64,000 nucleotides of DNA from Brachypodium distachyon (taxonomy: Eukaryota; Streptophyta; Magnoliopsida; Poales; Poaceae), in the NCBI RefSeq assembly GCF_000005505.3, contig NC_016132.3:45088914-45152913 (forward strand). The letters are read 5' to 3'. Below are positions 11,849 through 25,021 of this stretch, one piece after another. Numbering within the stretch: position 1 is the first letter of the stretch; the number at the start of each line of letters is the position of its first letter. Below the pieces are notes generated by a model. It was given only the letters and a program-made list of their open reading frames with translations. It was not told where the DNA came from and made no database searches. The position numbers were made by a program, and so were the translations under genes.

Positions 11849-13021
11849 ACAAAAGATTCAAAACGTACTCCACTACCGAACTTGACCAACTCTGCCACGG
11901 TAATTCGAAAATTGTAAACCATGGATGTTGCGGAGTATGGAAAATACTACTAGTAGCAAGTAAATAAAAGGACATGCTGGGTTGGCCGGCCCTCGGAACA
12001 CGCCCTGGTGTATCGGCCGGCGAGGAGTACGACAGCTGCGAGCCAGCCGTGTTGTGTCACTTCCCAAAATCACTTCGGTTGTAACGCGTGGCGCTGTCAC
12101 ACGTATCACGGCCCCACGTTGCCGGACGCGGACGGCAACGGCGGTTCTCCGCCGCAGCCCAGAGCCAGCTACTCCGCGCGGGGGGCTGTCTCCGTGGACC
12201 GCAGAACAAAGGAGCCAGCTCTAGAAGAACCTGCAAAGATTCCCCTGCGCCACAAATCATACGCAGTTTTTGGCACCACCCTTGTTGCGCGGTGCGGCCC
12301 TACCACGCGGCGCCCAACTCACCAACCATTTTAGCCCATGCACGGACTCTTGCATCGGCGAGAGCCATTAGGTACACTCTTTCGAGTTTATTAGACTTAT
12401 CATTTTATTTTCGAAAAACAAAAGAGATTCTGAGGTGTGATTTCTTGTGCTGCTGAAACACTGGAGAGAATTGCGTGATTGGCTCACCGCAGCCTTGCGT
12501 GTATCACTGAGCTGAGCACACATCTTTTCGGAAGCGATGTATACTCTGCGCTGTGAGCACAACGCACGATGAGGGTAAAACTTGCAAGCCTCATGTGAGT
12601 ATGTGACGCTTTTTTTTATTATAATTGAAGTCTCATGTGAAGAACAAATCACCATCCGGTTAGTCGTATCCAACTTTACCCTCGAAGCAACAACGATCCG
12701 ACAAGGCTTTTTCAAAACGAGACGCAAAACACCGAAAGCGCCTGTCCAACCCAAATCCGCACAAGCCCGGCGCCGGAACCCGGAAGGATGCCGAAGCAAG
12801 GAGGCAACCGAGGATTTTGGCCATGCTGCGCTCGCCGCCCCCACGCGTCCCTCGTCGCAACGCACTCGCACTCCTCCTCCTTCTCCTCCTATTTAGCCAG
12901 CGCCTCGCGCCTCCCTTCCTCTTCCCTCCTTCTGCCCGCTCCATCCCACGGCACACAGACCAATTCGAATCTCCCCACCACCACCACCCCTCGACGAACC
13001 GTCCCGAGTCTTCGCCACTCA
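11849..13021. other. Intergenic and ICME promoter/leader region
   Basis: This holds the 3' flank of the AAA-ATPase and the 5' flank of ICME. The last 200 bp turn C-rich and leader-like, as in grass 5' UTRs. The frame of the ICME start is open upstream to an ATG at 12788, but I prefer the ATG at 13022. No transposon termini were seen. Confidence 0.45.
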
Positions 13022-16000
13022 ATGCAGCCTCCTTCCTCCGGCGGCGACGCGCGCGAGGCGGACGCGCTCCTCGCGCGGAGCGACTCCGCGGGCCGCCGCC
13101 GCCGCGCGTCGCCTGTGCAGTCCGCGTCCCCGGCGCCCCAAGGCTGGGGTGGCCCCAGGAGGCAGTCGTCGTTCCGCGATGACGTTGGCCACGCCGCCTC
13201 CGAGACGTACCTCGTGACGCGCCTCACCTTCACCCTACTCCAGTACCTCGGGTAATTCGGAATTCCTTGCCAGTAGCTCTTCCGCCCTGTTTCCAAACCT
13301 CCATGAGAAATTGAGGATGAGGTAGTGATTCAACCAGTCGAGGGCGGATGCTGCGATGTAAAACGTGCGGTGTCGACGGTTTTGATGCTGCAGGGACCGA
13401 GAACCTATGTTTTTCCTTATGGTTGGTATTCGACTATTCGTTGAGATGGTTGAGTTGCAAAGGCGAAGCCACACCAGGGGCTGTTTGATGATGCGATTCC
13501 GTGAGATGTACTACAATTAAGTTTTGGGACCACACGAATGTTTAGCATTTTTTTCGTGTTTCCCTGCCGTGCTGGCTTCGTTTTTGTTGTCTAAAACATC
13601 ATTTGTTAAGCAAAAATAGAATAAAATTAAGACACCATTTTTAGTTTATTCGAAACTGCCATATTGATCATGATTTATTGATGGCTTAACCAAACATTAA
13701 AAACAAAAGATGGAGCGAGGAGGCAATCATGAGGCACGATTGCCTTTAAATGCCTTGTGAATTTTGTTGATATAATAATGCTATTTTCTTGCCACAGAAC
13801 CATGTTTGACATCTTGGCTAGAACAATATAGCTATTACTGACCAGACAATGCACCTAGCGCAGTTAAAATCGTTTGCACGAGATACAGTCTGGGAATGTC
13901 TCGCAGTTACTCTTACTGAAACATAAATAGGCTTTTAATATACCCACGATTGCAGCCAACCAAGGTATTGTTTGGTTGAAGGAATAGTGTGGAATATAAT
14001 GGAATGGTTCTAGATTTGAGGATGATCCCTATGTTTGTTTGGTTGAGAGGATATAGCTTCAAATATTGAAAAGTAAACGGAATATGTTAATGTATTGCTT
14101 GAAGTATGGCAGTCAGAAGCTATGCGGATTCTCACAATCACTGTTGTTCAAATTTCAGAACTTTATTTATCTTGATAGGTTAAGAGTCATTGACAATTTT
14201 CACCCTTTTTGCCAGAATGTGACGATGAATAGAACTATTGTTGATATTTTCATATCTCTTCTAATTTTTGTTGTTATTCAGGTTAGGTTACCGATGGATG
14301 ACACAACTTCTTGCCCTTGCAGTATATGCGATTTTACTTATGCCAGGTTTTTTGCAAGGTATATTGCAGCCTACCTGTTACCACTTTAATGGGTTGTGCT
14401 GTTACCTATTTTTGCACAACAGAGTATGTGGGTGAATAATTCCTTTCCATTACTGATTCTCGTGAGGTCTTCTCGAATTAAATCTACACTGTTGACTCGT
14501 TTCATTAGAGTATCATATCATCAGTACCCTATGGCATTCTGAAAGCAATATTTCCTCATTGCAGTTGGATATTATTATTTCTTTTCAAGTCAGGTTCGTA
14601 GAAGTATAGTTTATGGAGAACAACCAAGAAATAGGTAACATCAACCAACTCCCCCCTCCCCTCCCCACCTACCCACCCACAAGATATTCCTATGTTTGTT
14701 TGAGTTTGATGACAATTACGCTGTGCAGGTTGGATTTGTATATACCCAAAGATAACACTAGACCCTGTCCAGTGATGGCCTTTGTAACCGGTGGGGCTTG
14801 GATTATTGGGTGAGTGTTCATAGCTTTGCAACAAGGTATTGCAGTAATCCATTGCTGTGACTTCCTTTGTTCACAACCTTGCTCAAAATTTTCAGTTACA
14901 AAGCATGGGGTGCCCTTCTTGGCAGGCGGTTGGCTGAGAGAGGAATCATAGTTGCTTGCATTGATTACAGGTGCCAATGATTATCACAATTATCATTATT
15001 TTCACTCTTTATTTTCTTGACAGTGTATTCACTCATTTTCAGAAATTTTCCCCAAGGAACAATAAGCGACATGGTTGCTGATGCTTCTCAGGGAATTTCA
15101 TTTGTGTGTAACAACATCGCTAGTTATGGAGGTGATCCTAATCAGTAAGATGACAACCATTTCATTTCTGCAAAGGTTACTTTGGAAGGGTCGTACTTTT
15201 CTCTTAGGTGAAGTTTGGGTGCCAATTCATGGCATTTTCTTAAGAAGATGTGTGATTTAGTTAACCCGTGATTGTCGCCTAGATTTGACACGAATTGTTG
15301 ATGAGTCACTCGGGACAGTTGACATTGGCTTTTAATTGCGTGATTGTCACTGAACACTTTAATTGCGTGATTGTCACTGAACACTTCTTAGAACATAGGC
15401 CCCTTGTACTAGCTTAAGTTGTATAAATACTTACATATCCTTGTATCAGACAGACTATCTTTACATTACTCTATTTATTATCATGCTTAATTTGTTAGAA
15501 CTCTTTAGTCTTCTCTTCCGTAACTATGTTTTGTACATATGCACAGTAATTCAGTCGACATAACTTTGAATAACCTACTAGGATTTATGATAATTATGTA
15601 GGATCTACTTGATGGGTCAGTCAGCAGGAGCACATATTGCAGCATGTGCCCTCATGGAGCAGGCAGTAAAAGAGTCTAGTGGACAGCCCATTTCTTGGAG
15701 TGTTACACAAATCAAAGCATACTTCGGTTTATCTGGAGGGTGAGATCTAGGTCCCTTCTTGATTAGCTTTATGTGGAAAGACTGTTTTGACTACTCTGTG
15801 AACTAGTACAAGCATCAGAACTCCTGTAAGCTGTGATGGCTTTTTAGGTTGTTTTTAACTCTCCTTAAAGCTCAAATGTCAGATATTATGTTGTTCTCAG
15901 CATATTGAGTGTTTGCTGTGGACGATATTTAATTTGGCATATTTGGTAAGTTACCTGGTAAACATTTGGTTGCCTTTTTGCATATTCAAAAACTATGCAC

Positions 16001-19000
16001 TGAAATTTTCCCCCAGATGTGAACTAATTCGAACGTACCACATGAGAACTAGTCTTAAAACTGAGATGTCTTATAGAATACTTGAATTATCCATCTTATA
16101 GCCTGTCATTCTCTTGCTTTAATGGTGCTTTCTTCTGTGACAGTATTCACCATAGAAGTTTTTGGCCCAAGATTTTGGAACGCTACCAAAGTGCTTCACC
16201 CAGTTCCAGTTTAAAACCAGAATGATTAACGACTATCTATGATCCAATATGTATCTTTATGATTTATTATCTCAAATGCTCATCACTCTAATTTTATTCA
16301 GCATTCACGCTATATGCGCAACCAAGTTGCTTCCAACCTACCAAGGGGATGCCATTCTTTCCTTTTATCATATGGAGTTTTTGATTTCAGGATAGTATCA
16401 TTGGAGTTTGTAGATTCACACTAAAATTGAACCTTTGCCTCCAATATTTATTTTATCTTTTCCGTTCTGAGGACTTATGCTGATAGATACTGGGTATGGA
16501 TTGGTAAGTTACAGCATTATTTTTGCAGATACAACATCTATAATTTGGTCGACCATTTCCATCAGCGTGGTCTTTATCGTTCAATATTTCTCAGGTAGTA
16601 ATATGACTATGCTTTGTTCCATTTATTTAAAAGCAAACTGATACTAACACCAAGGAAAATGTTGGATTACTGTTTCAGCATAATGGATGGAGAGGAATCG
16701 TTGTCACGTTATTCTCCTGAAATTGTTGTCAAGGAGTCTAGTCCTCAGACTATAGCTTTACTGCCTCCTATTGTTCTTATGCATGGGACTGACGATTATT
16801 CAATACCATCATCTGCCAGGTTCGTTCATATGCCTTGTGCATATTTTTATTTAAGACAATCAGGGACAAACTGCAACAAAGCTAGGGTTATTGGTGCATA
16901 CATTTTTTATTTCTACCTGTACCTACCTAACCTCCAAAATTTCTGAATGCCTCGTTGCTGTTGTGGTAAAAGGAAATCCTTTCTACTCCAAGTCTATCTG
17001 CACTTCAATCGACAATCTATGAAAATATGCTTCCCTTAGCTTCTTAATTAAGCGAATGCATGTTCTTCTGATCTAAAGAACCTAGTGGCTAGTGGTGAGT
17101 TGACAGGACTACAAAAGTATTCTAGTTGGATTGCATGAAGCAATAGGCCAAGTTGGGATAGGGAGACATGCCCGCAGGGTCAAACTTGTTTAACTTAAAT
17201 GTCCCAGTCTTCCGTAATACAGTTGTAGGGTTTTAGCATTTCTCCTTTTAGCATCAATGTAATTCTTGAACATGAAATCTAACTTGTTAACTTAAACTGT
17301 ATACAGACTGGAAAGCGGAACGTTAGCATTTAGAAGTTTCTTGTATATAGGAACAATAGCAAAAAAAATCACTCTTCATTAGATTCCTGAGGATAGTACA
17401 TTTGTCAAAACACTGATAAGTTAGGGGATTGTTGGATGGACTGGTCGCCAAGTTACTAGCATAAGGTTCATCTGTTGTCTGGATGGATCATTTGTTGATC
17501 GTTTGCTTCTTCAACTAGCATGATGTTCCCTTGTTTCATGATACCAGTTATGCTCTCCTTGAAAAAAAAATGATACCAGTTACTCTGCTTCTTTGATTGG
17601 CAGTCAAACTTTTGTAGACGTCCTTCAACAAGTTGGTGCTCAAGCAAGGTTACTGTTGTACGAAGGCAAAACACATACTGATATCTTTTTACAGGTGACA
17701 AATGTGAATCTGACAATGAATAAATTTTCTATGTCATATTTTCTACTGTTCTAGCTTATTTGTATCTCATAATGCTTGGATGTGTAAATTGCAACTTAAT
17801 TCGTGTCCTGCCTACTTAAGAACTCCCTTTTTTTTAAGACAAAAAGGAATTCCTTCACAAATCGGCTTATGAACTTTACTGATAAAACTTGGTGGATACT
17901 TCACGGATATTGACAGGCTGATATGGGTTTGTTCTGTTTACCCTACTAATTTTAGTCATGACCAAAAAATTGGTAGGGTAGGCTTTGGACACAAAACAAA
18001 CATGCCCTTACTACCAAATATGTCGTCCTCTGCATTATTTTATGTGGGGGAGAAATAAACAAATTTTATTCATTTATCACTCATGGCTGATGACTTAGCA
18101 AATCGACTAAAATGAATGTGTGTTTGCCAGTTTGGTTTGAGCCAGCATCTATGTTTCCCTTACCAAAAATTTGGCTAGCCATATAATTTGGCCAATGACG
18201 AGAAGAAAAATTATCCAAAGGGGGGAAAGGGGCATTAACATGCCAAAAACTCGTCAAGCATCCAAACAAGGACCAAAATTTTGTCATAAATGAAAAAATG
18301 GTATGGTAGGTTTTGGTCACAAACCAAATATACCCTGTAGCTTTGCCTCAATTTTTCTGGAGGGTTTTCTTGTGGTGGTGTTGTGATTCAAGGATTTCAT
18401 GGTGAGGCACCCATAACTCCATGAGGGTCATAATATGTCTTGCCATACCAATGAATTGCTTATTTCATCTGAATTAAGCCACATGGATTAGTTTTGGCTG
18501 AATAGCAATTATAGTAAATTGTGAACTAGTTATTTGATGGAAAAACATTTATTTTAGTTATAGGTATGTTTGATAAACTGGTGTATCTGATGTTTCCTAC
18601 AAAGAGCTAGATTTCTGAAGAGTTCCTAACTGAAATGTTAGGGAACCATCAAAACATTGACGGGAAACTGGTATTGTCTATGCTTGAGGATTATGTTCGA
18701 GATGGATCTTAAAACTTGCCCTAAATGTGTACTTTGTTCACAAATGTTATTATACCACCATGATTCATGATCTCTGCCATTAGATACTCTTATCACGTCT
18801 TGGCTAGAAACCTTACTTTCGTAGTTTGGTTAGTATGTGGGGAACTAGCTCTCGAGAGTCCAGACTGGTAACTGGCGTGTAATTTATTCAGCCATGGGAT
18901 TAGAACACCTCACTTAGTTACAAGCTTTAATAGTTGTTGACTTGTTAGTCTCCTGAGTTTTATTCTAACTTGTTCATCTGAATCGTTTTGTAGGATCCTC

Positions 19001-19152
19001 TTAGGGGTGGAAAGGATCCTTTGGTTGAAGATGTCTTGTCTGTTATTCACACTGATGATGCAACACGCCGAAATATAGCTTCAGCACCCACTCCAAGGCG
19101 CCTGGTTTTTGAGTGGCAATTGCAGTTGGCCCGTCGAATTAGTCCCTTCTGA
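13022..19152 (+). CDS. ICME: Isoprenylcysteine alpha-carbonyl methylesterase, 11 exons, complete
   Basis: Exons: 13022-13251, 14282-14358, 14565-14634, 14729-14809, 14896-14970, 15043-15144, 15602-15739, 16529-16594, 16679-16819, 17604-17694 and 18994-19152. All junctions are GT/AG and in phase, giving 409 residues. The enzyme removes the methyl ester from prenylated cysteine at the C-terminus of CaaX proteins, reversing ICMT; in Arabidopsis ICME acts in the endomembrane system and lowers ABA sensitivity. It has a polar N-terminus, a membrane region (about residues 80-107, [15 protein letters not shown]), then an alpha/beta hydrolase fold with oxyanion motif TGGAW (146-150), nucleophile S219 in GQSAG, aspartate D318 or D319 in HGTDDYS, and histidine H351 in GKTHTDIF. 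All catalytic positions are intact and there is no frameshift, so the gene looks functional. Confidence 0.93.
17960..18336. repeat. Repeated block in ICME intron 10, possible MITE
   Basis: Two similar segments in the same orientation (about 17965-18008 and 18291-18335) share a pattern of AAAAATTGGTAGGGTAGGCT/AAAAAATGGTATGGTAGGTT followed by TTGG-CACAAA and CAAA-AT-CCC. The sequence between them has TTTGGCCA-type motifs. It may be a degraded MITE or tandem duplication; no clear termini were found. Confidence 0.3.
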
Positions 19153-19268
19153 TATGTAATTGCTGTTCACATCTCAGTCTTTCTCCTTAAGCTCTTTTGA
19201 TGTTCATTCAGTTGAGAAAACATTACTTATTCTCAGATGCCACTAAAATTGAGTCAGATTTTTTTCTA

Positions 19269-19361
19269 CTCCCTCCAATCCATAATAAGTGTCTCCGATT
19301 TAGTACAACTTTGTACTAAGTTAGCACAAAATCTAAGACACTTATTATCGATCGGAGGGAG
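19269..19361. repeat. Stowaway MITE, 93 bp
   Basis: CTCCCTCCAATCCATAATAA at 19269 pairs with the inverted end TTATTATCGATCGGAGGGAG finishing at 19361. TA lies on both sides (19267-19268 and 19362-19363). It sits just past the ICME stop codon, probably in or near the 3' UTR. Confidence 0.85.
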
Positions 19362-19363
19362 TA

Positions 19364-20386
19364 TTAATTAGTTATTCAATATACAAAAAGGAACATAGAA
19401 AAGCGTATCAATTATGATGGTTTCCTGAACTTATGTGAGCCTGGATAGTTAAATTCATGGCTAAGTAGGTCTTTTAGAACCTAAATTCCATCCGCTTGTA
19501 TGCACTGCATTCTTCTGCATGCATTTTTCTTTCTAAGTTGTCTTAGCGTATTACTGGCTTAGAATTCCGTCTAGTCCAAGGTCTGGAAATTTGGTTGCAT
19601 ATTTCTGTTTAGTGCTTATGCTTATTCTGTTATCTCGGTAAGACATTTAGAAAAGAATGGTGGCAGTCTGAATGTGCTGTGCCAGCCTTTCCTTTTCTTT
19701 GAAATGTATAATGCTCCGTAATCTGAAACATGTATGTATTCTGTAATGGTTACTTTACATGTTCAGTACATTGTTGAGATTTTACTTGGTTCTGTAGTAA
19801 TTTATGTAGAACATAAAACTAGAAAACTACTGTCTAGCTAATCTAGAAATTGTTGTAGAAGGATATTCTTGCAACCGTATCAAATTTATCAGGGTATTGC
19901 AAGTGCACAGTTTTGGCTCTTCTGTTTAAGACATCATAAGCTTTCAGGGCGAACGATTTTGATTATGTGACACTTCTGTGTACTGATTTTTCTCTTTGTT
20001 TATTGTGCCTGTGTCTGATTGTAACGATCACCTGTCATGTACTCTTATTGTTTTGTGACATGATTGGTCTGTTTCCTTTTTCAGGTGAATTGTGGGCGAT
20101 CAGTGTTTGTGTTACAATATTTCCTGATGGAACCCGAACAAAGCACCAAACCTAAAAAGGGAGAAGGCAGGGTGTACTGAAACATCAAAGCAGGAAAAGA
20201 TGAAGCTGATGGTACAACTATACATCTTATTTGTAATATCATCACATGGGGTTAAGCACACCATCAAGGCCTGTCTAGGCAGGATAATGACATCATAGGA
20301 GACAGAGGAAGGGAAAGATGGGATTCATATATATTCATAGCATCATGGAAATCACTATGCAAGTTCCATTTCTCTTGCTGCCGTTG
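19364..20386. other. Convergent 3' flanks of ICME and the microprotein gene
   Basis: No supported CDS. A polypyrimidine-AG site (TTTCCTTTTTCAG, ending near 20084) followed by a short open stretch could be a spliced 3' UTR exon of ICME, but there is no protein-level support. Confidence 0.35.
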
Positions 20387-20689
20387 TCAGTTTTTGACTG
20401 CTGCCGGCTTGCTGCTCTTCACCTGCCGTCATTTGAAAAACACTAAATCATCAGGAAAGGAGCATGCAAGGGAAGTAATAAGGATCTCAATATAGCATCA
20501 GCTGCAGGTATTTACCCTCTTCTTAGGCTCCCGAGGTTTCGACTCAGCCTTCTTGATGCCGCCCTTGGCGGCTGCTGGCTTTTTCGCGGTGGCACTGAGC
20601 TTTGCAGGCTCCTTGGTGGCACTAAGCTTGGCAGGCTCCTTGGCCTGAGCTGCTGGCCCGGTGGGCTTCACGGCCTTCACGGATGCCAT
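20387..20689 (-). CDS. Small Lys/Ala/Pro-rich protein, two exons, 69 residues
   Basis: Exon 1 is 20689-20516 (58 codons) and exon 2 is 20422-20387 (11 codons plus stop). Borders are GT (20515-20514) and AG, phase 0. The product starts MASVKAVKPTG, contains two copies of the repeat KEPAKLSAT, and ends KSSKPAAVKN. It is strongly basic and low-complexity, like a free histone H1-type tail; nucleic-acid or chromatin binding would be a guess. A TATA box at 20781-20787 on the same strand is about 92 bp before the start, and the intron is only 93 bp. An in-frame upstream ATG at 20716 would add nine residues. I do not recognise a named family. Confidence 0.6.
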
Positions 20690-20780
20690 TCTTATAATGC
20701 TACTCTGTTCCGGCACTCGGGAAAGCTCGGAAGCTTAAGCTGCTGTGTACTTGATGAACTGGAAACAGATGGCGCGAGGT

Positions 20781-20787
20781 ATTTATA
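20781..20787 (-). promoter_or_regulatory. TATA box of the Lys-rich microprotein gene
   Basis: Read on the minus strand the sequence is CCCTATAAATACCTCGC, a near-consensus plant TATA box, about 92 bp upstream of the chosen ATG at 20689. This leaves room for a leader of roughly 60 nt. Confidence 0.6.
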
Positions 20788-20789
20788 GG

Positions 20790-21298
20790 GCTCTTCTCGG
20801 ATCTCTGAAGTGTGCAGAAGACAAAGCCGAGATTAGCAAGAATAAAGGTGTCCTGAATTATTGTGGCAAGTGATTGATGGCACGGTGCAGCTTGGTACAG
20901 AATTGGATGCCTGCAATATAGCCTGTTACCGGACGTGAACTTTGCTATTCGAAATGTTTGAGGTCCATTATTCCATGAGTTAGTGGCGCACAATGGTGGC
21001 AATAAGAAGGTTCGAAAGGTATAAAATCTTACGCACTGGAGATCGCATGTGTGAGAGTCAGTCTTGTTTCATAGTCCAGATGATGAAATGATCTATTCTT
21101 TGAAGGATGAATCCGTGATGCATACACAAGTAAAAAGTGCATAGCCCGGACTATTTAAGTATGTGTGTATCCATTGTGGGCCGCCTCATATGGCCTATGT
21201 TTTAACAAACTTTGACATAGCCAATTATCTCCACTTTCGATAGAACATTGTACTTTTCTTTTAACCGAAGTACTGGCTGCTGCAATGCTGTCCTAAAT
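20790..21298. other. Intergenic spacer
   Basis: Upstream region of the minus-strand microprotein gene. No open frame, terminal repeat or RNA gene was recognised. Confidence 0.45.
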
Positions 21299-21299
21299 T

Positions 21300-22115
21300 G
21301 GAACTCTCTACCCTGCGTCGCCCTCCTCTGGCGACAAGGGGGAAACCCTAGCCCCCGCCTGACCTAGCCCACCTCCCCTCGCACTGCCGCTGCTGGAAAG
21401 CGTGCCCCAGGGTTGGTGTCGACGGGGCGATCTCCTCTCGTTCTCGGCCGGCGCGGTGGCATGGCCGCTTCGGCCTTGTGGGCGTGCGGGCGTGGTGGCT
21501 TCGGCCCTACAGGCGCGTGGTGGCCGCAGGTGCGCGGCGGTGAGTGGCGTCGCCGGGATGTGGCGGGCCTGCTCGGGTGTCGTTGTGAAGCTCCCTCACA
21601 TCCCCCCTTCACAAATGAGGTGCCTTCAAGCGAAAGCTCTGACTTGGTGTCTGGGTCAAGTAACGGCGACGTTCTCGGACGTTGTATCGTGCTTGGAGGT
21701 GTTGCCTTTGGAGCCCTCGTTTGATGGCGGAGTTTGCTCGCTGCGGTGGGCCTGGTATGTGTCCTGCCTTGGGAGCGCGACTTCGTGCCATGCGGGCTTG
21801 CCGATGCGCGAGTTGTTCCCGTCGGGGCAGCTTTTTATGGCTCCGGTCGTCGAAGAAGACCAATTCTGCCTACCGTCTTATGGTGCAAGGAGTTGTTTCC
21901 TGTTTGGCGTTGTTGGAGCGAAAGTGGTTTCGTCTTAGTGGTTGCAGCTCGTTTTTTCGGCTTCTTCTTGTGTGTGCTCTTCGTTAGTGTTTTTCGCATG
22001 GCTTTCTTTCAATAAGCCGTGCATTGTATTGGTTTTCAGGCCCGGTTTTTCTTATAAATGAGACCAACTCTTTCTTCTAATCGAGTCACGGGATCAACCG
22101 TTTGCGTCTAAAAAA
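21300..22115 (+). mobile_element. Possible non-LTR retroelement remnant
   Basis: A GC-rich head (GCGTCGCCCTCCTCTGGCGA, leading into AACCCTAGCCCC) passes into a T-rich tail with ATAAG/AATAAGC motifs and ends in a short A-run at about 22111-22118. That polarity resembles a truncated LINE. No reverse transcriptase motif is visible in any frame, and I could not pair a target duplication, so the call is tentative. Confidence 0.3.
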
Positions 22116-22119
22116 AATT

Positions 22120-24908
22120 GTGTCCTTCGGAATGAAAAGCTCAAAATTTGAGCCTTCAAGCATATACATGGTCCTATATATGGATGGTCTTGTTTGCAAC
22201 GGCCCGCTCGACATAAACACCTCTCGGTAATCTTTTGATTTCCATGTAAACAACTTTTAACGAAGCGATACGTTTGTCCACGAAGATATTAGAAAAAGAT
22301 TCGGTGATTCCATCGACCTCGACTAGCATAAGAGCACGATGAGGTCATGAGAACACAAATGGAGCAGCTCCAGCTAGGGCGGAGAACCAAGGAGGAACAC
22401 ACCGGGATCGATTCCGTTCGCGCTGTCACGCACGCACCAGTCCAAGTTTGCTATCCACTGCACTCTCGCCAGGTTAGGCCACTAATGAATATGTCTGCAC
22501 CCGCTTGGATGATGAAGATTCGGTGTGACGGTGGATTCGTGAACATGTTGTTTGTGTACCACGTGTAAACTTTAAGCAGGACTAATTTTGGTGAACGTGT
22601 GCGTTGTACTGTGTTTCTAAAGAACACATTAAATTATTCATATGTCTTTTTGTAATTCCGCTGTCTAGCATGGCTCCGCTATAGCTTTTTTAGCTTTTGA
22701 AAAGACATGGCTATTTAGCATAGCCCGTTATTTGAAATCATGATCACGCTACAGTCTTTTCCTAGCCTCTTTCGAAAAAACATATCTCGTCCACCCCTGG
22801 CTTAGTGGCGCAACCGTATTTGGTTACTACATCTAGGAATTTTAGAAATTTCATTTTTTCTTTGTGATAGACATGACTTGTACGTGTCCATTATCTTACA
22901 AGATTTTGAATACAGATTCAAACAATTCTAGAGAAGAAAAAAGAACAAGTAGCTAACCCAACTTGCGCTATGAATTGGACCCATTGTTACTATTAGCGTT
23001 GGATTTGTCTTTTTTTTTAATCTCATGGCTTGTCATGAATTTATATCTGAAATTTTGCATGATAGCGAATATATACTGTATCTACCACTTAAATTATTCT
23101 TTTTCAGAATTTCTCTTATGATAAGCTCACGTGATTCCTGCCTGCCGCATACCGTTACCGTACGCACGTACGGGATCTCGTCTCGGGTGTACACATACGG
23201 TGTTCCGGCCTTTATCGAGTGCCGTGCTCGAGCAAAAGGCCGAGCTCCCACCGCATTGGCCATCAATCATGCCCATCTCACGCGACACAAGTCACAAGTG
23301 ACGGCAATAATAATACTATAATCATCACGGGTCCATTGCATTCCGTCTCCGTCACCAAAGCTACAGACTCCCACAGTCCCATCCCATGGTTGCAGTTTTT
23401 TTTCTTTTCCAGGCGTAGTAGTACTAGTAGCTCAGTAGCTGGAGACTTGGTCGACAGGGCGGTGAACAGGCATGGGCATGGGCAGGACGCAGTGCGCGGT
23501 CCTTGGTCTTGTGCTTTTCTTCTCCTCCTGTGCCGTGCGCTCGGAGAGGTTTCTTATGCTCATTGGCCATGGATGTGTACCGACTGCACGGCCGGTCTGC
23601 TAGTCTGGCTGGGGAGCAGCCGGTTTGCCTCCGTTGTCCGTTGGTCACCTTGGCACGCCAAGTGAAGCGTGACAACTGACTACGCAGGGTCCACGGACGA
23701 CCGGCGACTGGTTTATTTTCAGGCTTCTGCGATATTTAATACTGGATGGAGAAAGTAGGTAAATGAAGTTTTGGACAGATCTTGTGCTCGATCATATAAC
23801 TTTCTTTTGCCTCTGAACCTGCACCATCATGTCATTGACAAGCCGGTTCAGGCCCCTGATATTAGCTTAGATATTTAGACAGGACGAGGTAAACTGAACA
23901 TTGTTCAGAACTCCCTGCTCAGTGTTTAGGCTGTAGTTGGGCGTGAGGTTTGTTTAGTCCGGACATCCACCTCATCTGAACCTTGTACTACTAGTGTACT
24001 TTAACAACGACTTACTAGAGCCAGCGTGATGCTCCTTGCATGATTACGGGCTTACGGCCGCTGTTTTGCGTCAACGAACCGCCCAACTTTTCCATACAAA
24101 AGGGTAATTAGCCTTGTCCTGTCTGTATTATTATTTTGTACTAGCTTTGAGCCGCTTTGCAACTCACAACGATGCGAATGGATTGAGATGCTGTCGAGCC
24201 AGGCAGGGCAAGGCTTCATGGGCGACGGCGCACGCTGTCCTGGGGGCAACCCCATCCAATGATCACCCGCGCGAGCCAGGTTTGGCGCATCTCAGCAGGC
24301 CATCATGATCGCTTGCTTGCGTGCTTAGTTAACAGAGGTTTCACTACCAGCTGGGCTTAAGTTAAGCGTGGGGGTGGCACGCCGCGCCTTTGGCACGAGT
24401 CAATGGAAAGCCTGCGAGTAAGAAGTTCCAAGCACCGCAGCCAGACAGAACTGGCGGAAGAATTGAAAACTGCTGCTACTGTCGGGGGAGCTAGTGTCTG
24501 TTTCTTTAGTTTTTCTTTGTTAATTGAGTTTAGCAGTAGCTCTGGTAAGATTCCAAATCATGTGGGCCTGTGGGGAGCTAATGTTGGTGGTCGGTGGAGC
24601 CTCGTCACCGAGAACAGACAGAGATCGCAACGCCCTCCGGCCTCCTGACCACAGACGTGTAAACTAACTAAACAGACGAAAAGCAGGTCACAAGAAAACC
24701 GAAGCAAGGAAACCAGCAGTAGCCAAGGATCCGTCGCCCTGTCGCTGGTAGCCAAACTGCTACCGTACTGCAAACCTCACTTGATAGCTAATTCAGCAAA
24801 TTGGTTCCCAATTCGCTAGTTGTCTCTTGACCGCCGAACCACATCGAAAGTAAGAACAGCTGGGCCACCAGTCGGAACGTCGCTGAAGACATGGGCGATT
24901 TTACCGAC
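22120..24908. other. Intergenic spacer with no supported gene
   Basis: Mixed composition, with several short frames in both directions and no coding support apart from the weak ORF at 23472. The block 23140-23260 is rich in CGTACG-type motifs and may be promoter-like. Confidence 0.4.
23472..23603 (+). CDS. Short ORF with signal-peptide-like N-terminus
   Basis: This 43-codon frame starts MGMGRTQCAVLGLVLFFSS, a charged start followed by a hydrophobic stretch ending in small residues, which looks like a cleavable secretion signal. Only about 20 residues follow, including two cysteines, before TAG. It could be a secreted peptide, the first exon of a larger unrecognised gene, or chance. No family was identified. 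Confidence 0.2.
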   Translation: MGMGRTQCAVLGLVLFFSSCAVRSERFLMLIGHGCVPTARPVC

Positions 24909-24910
24909 TA

Positions 24911-25021
24911 CTCCTTCCGTTGCATAATTGTTCTCAAATTTGTTCCAAAATAGATCTATCTATTTCTAAAAGGTGTCTAGATACACGTAAAATTTCGACA
25001 AGAATTATGGAACGGAGTGAG
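24911..25021. repeat. Stowaway MITE, 111 bp
   Basis: CTCCTTCCGTTGCATAATTG at 24911 pairs with the inverted end AATTATGGAACGGAGTGAG closing at 25021. TA lies on both sides (24909-24910 and 25022-25023). Confidence 0.8.

Noticed and set aside
12788..13021. In-frame upstream extension of ICME to an ATG at 12788
   Set aside because: The extra 78 codons are low-complexity and lie in a C-rich leader; the ATG at 13022 fits the family N-terminus better. Not excluded without transcript data.
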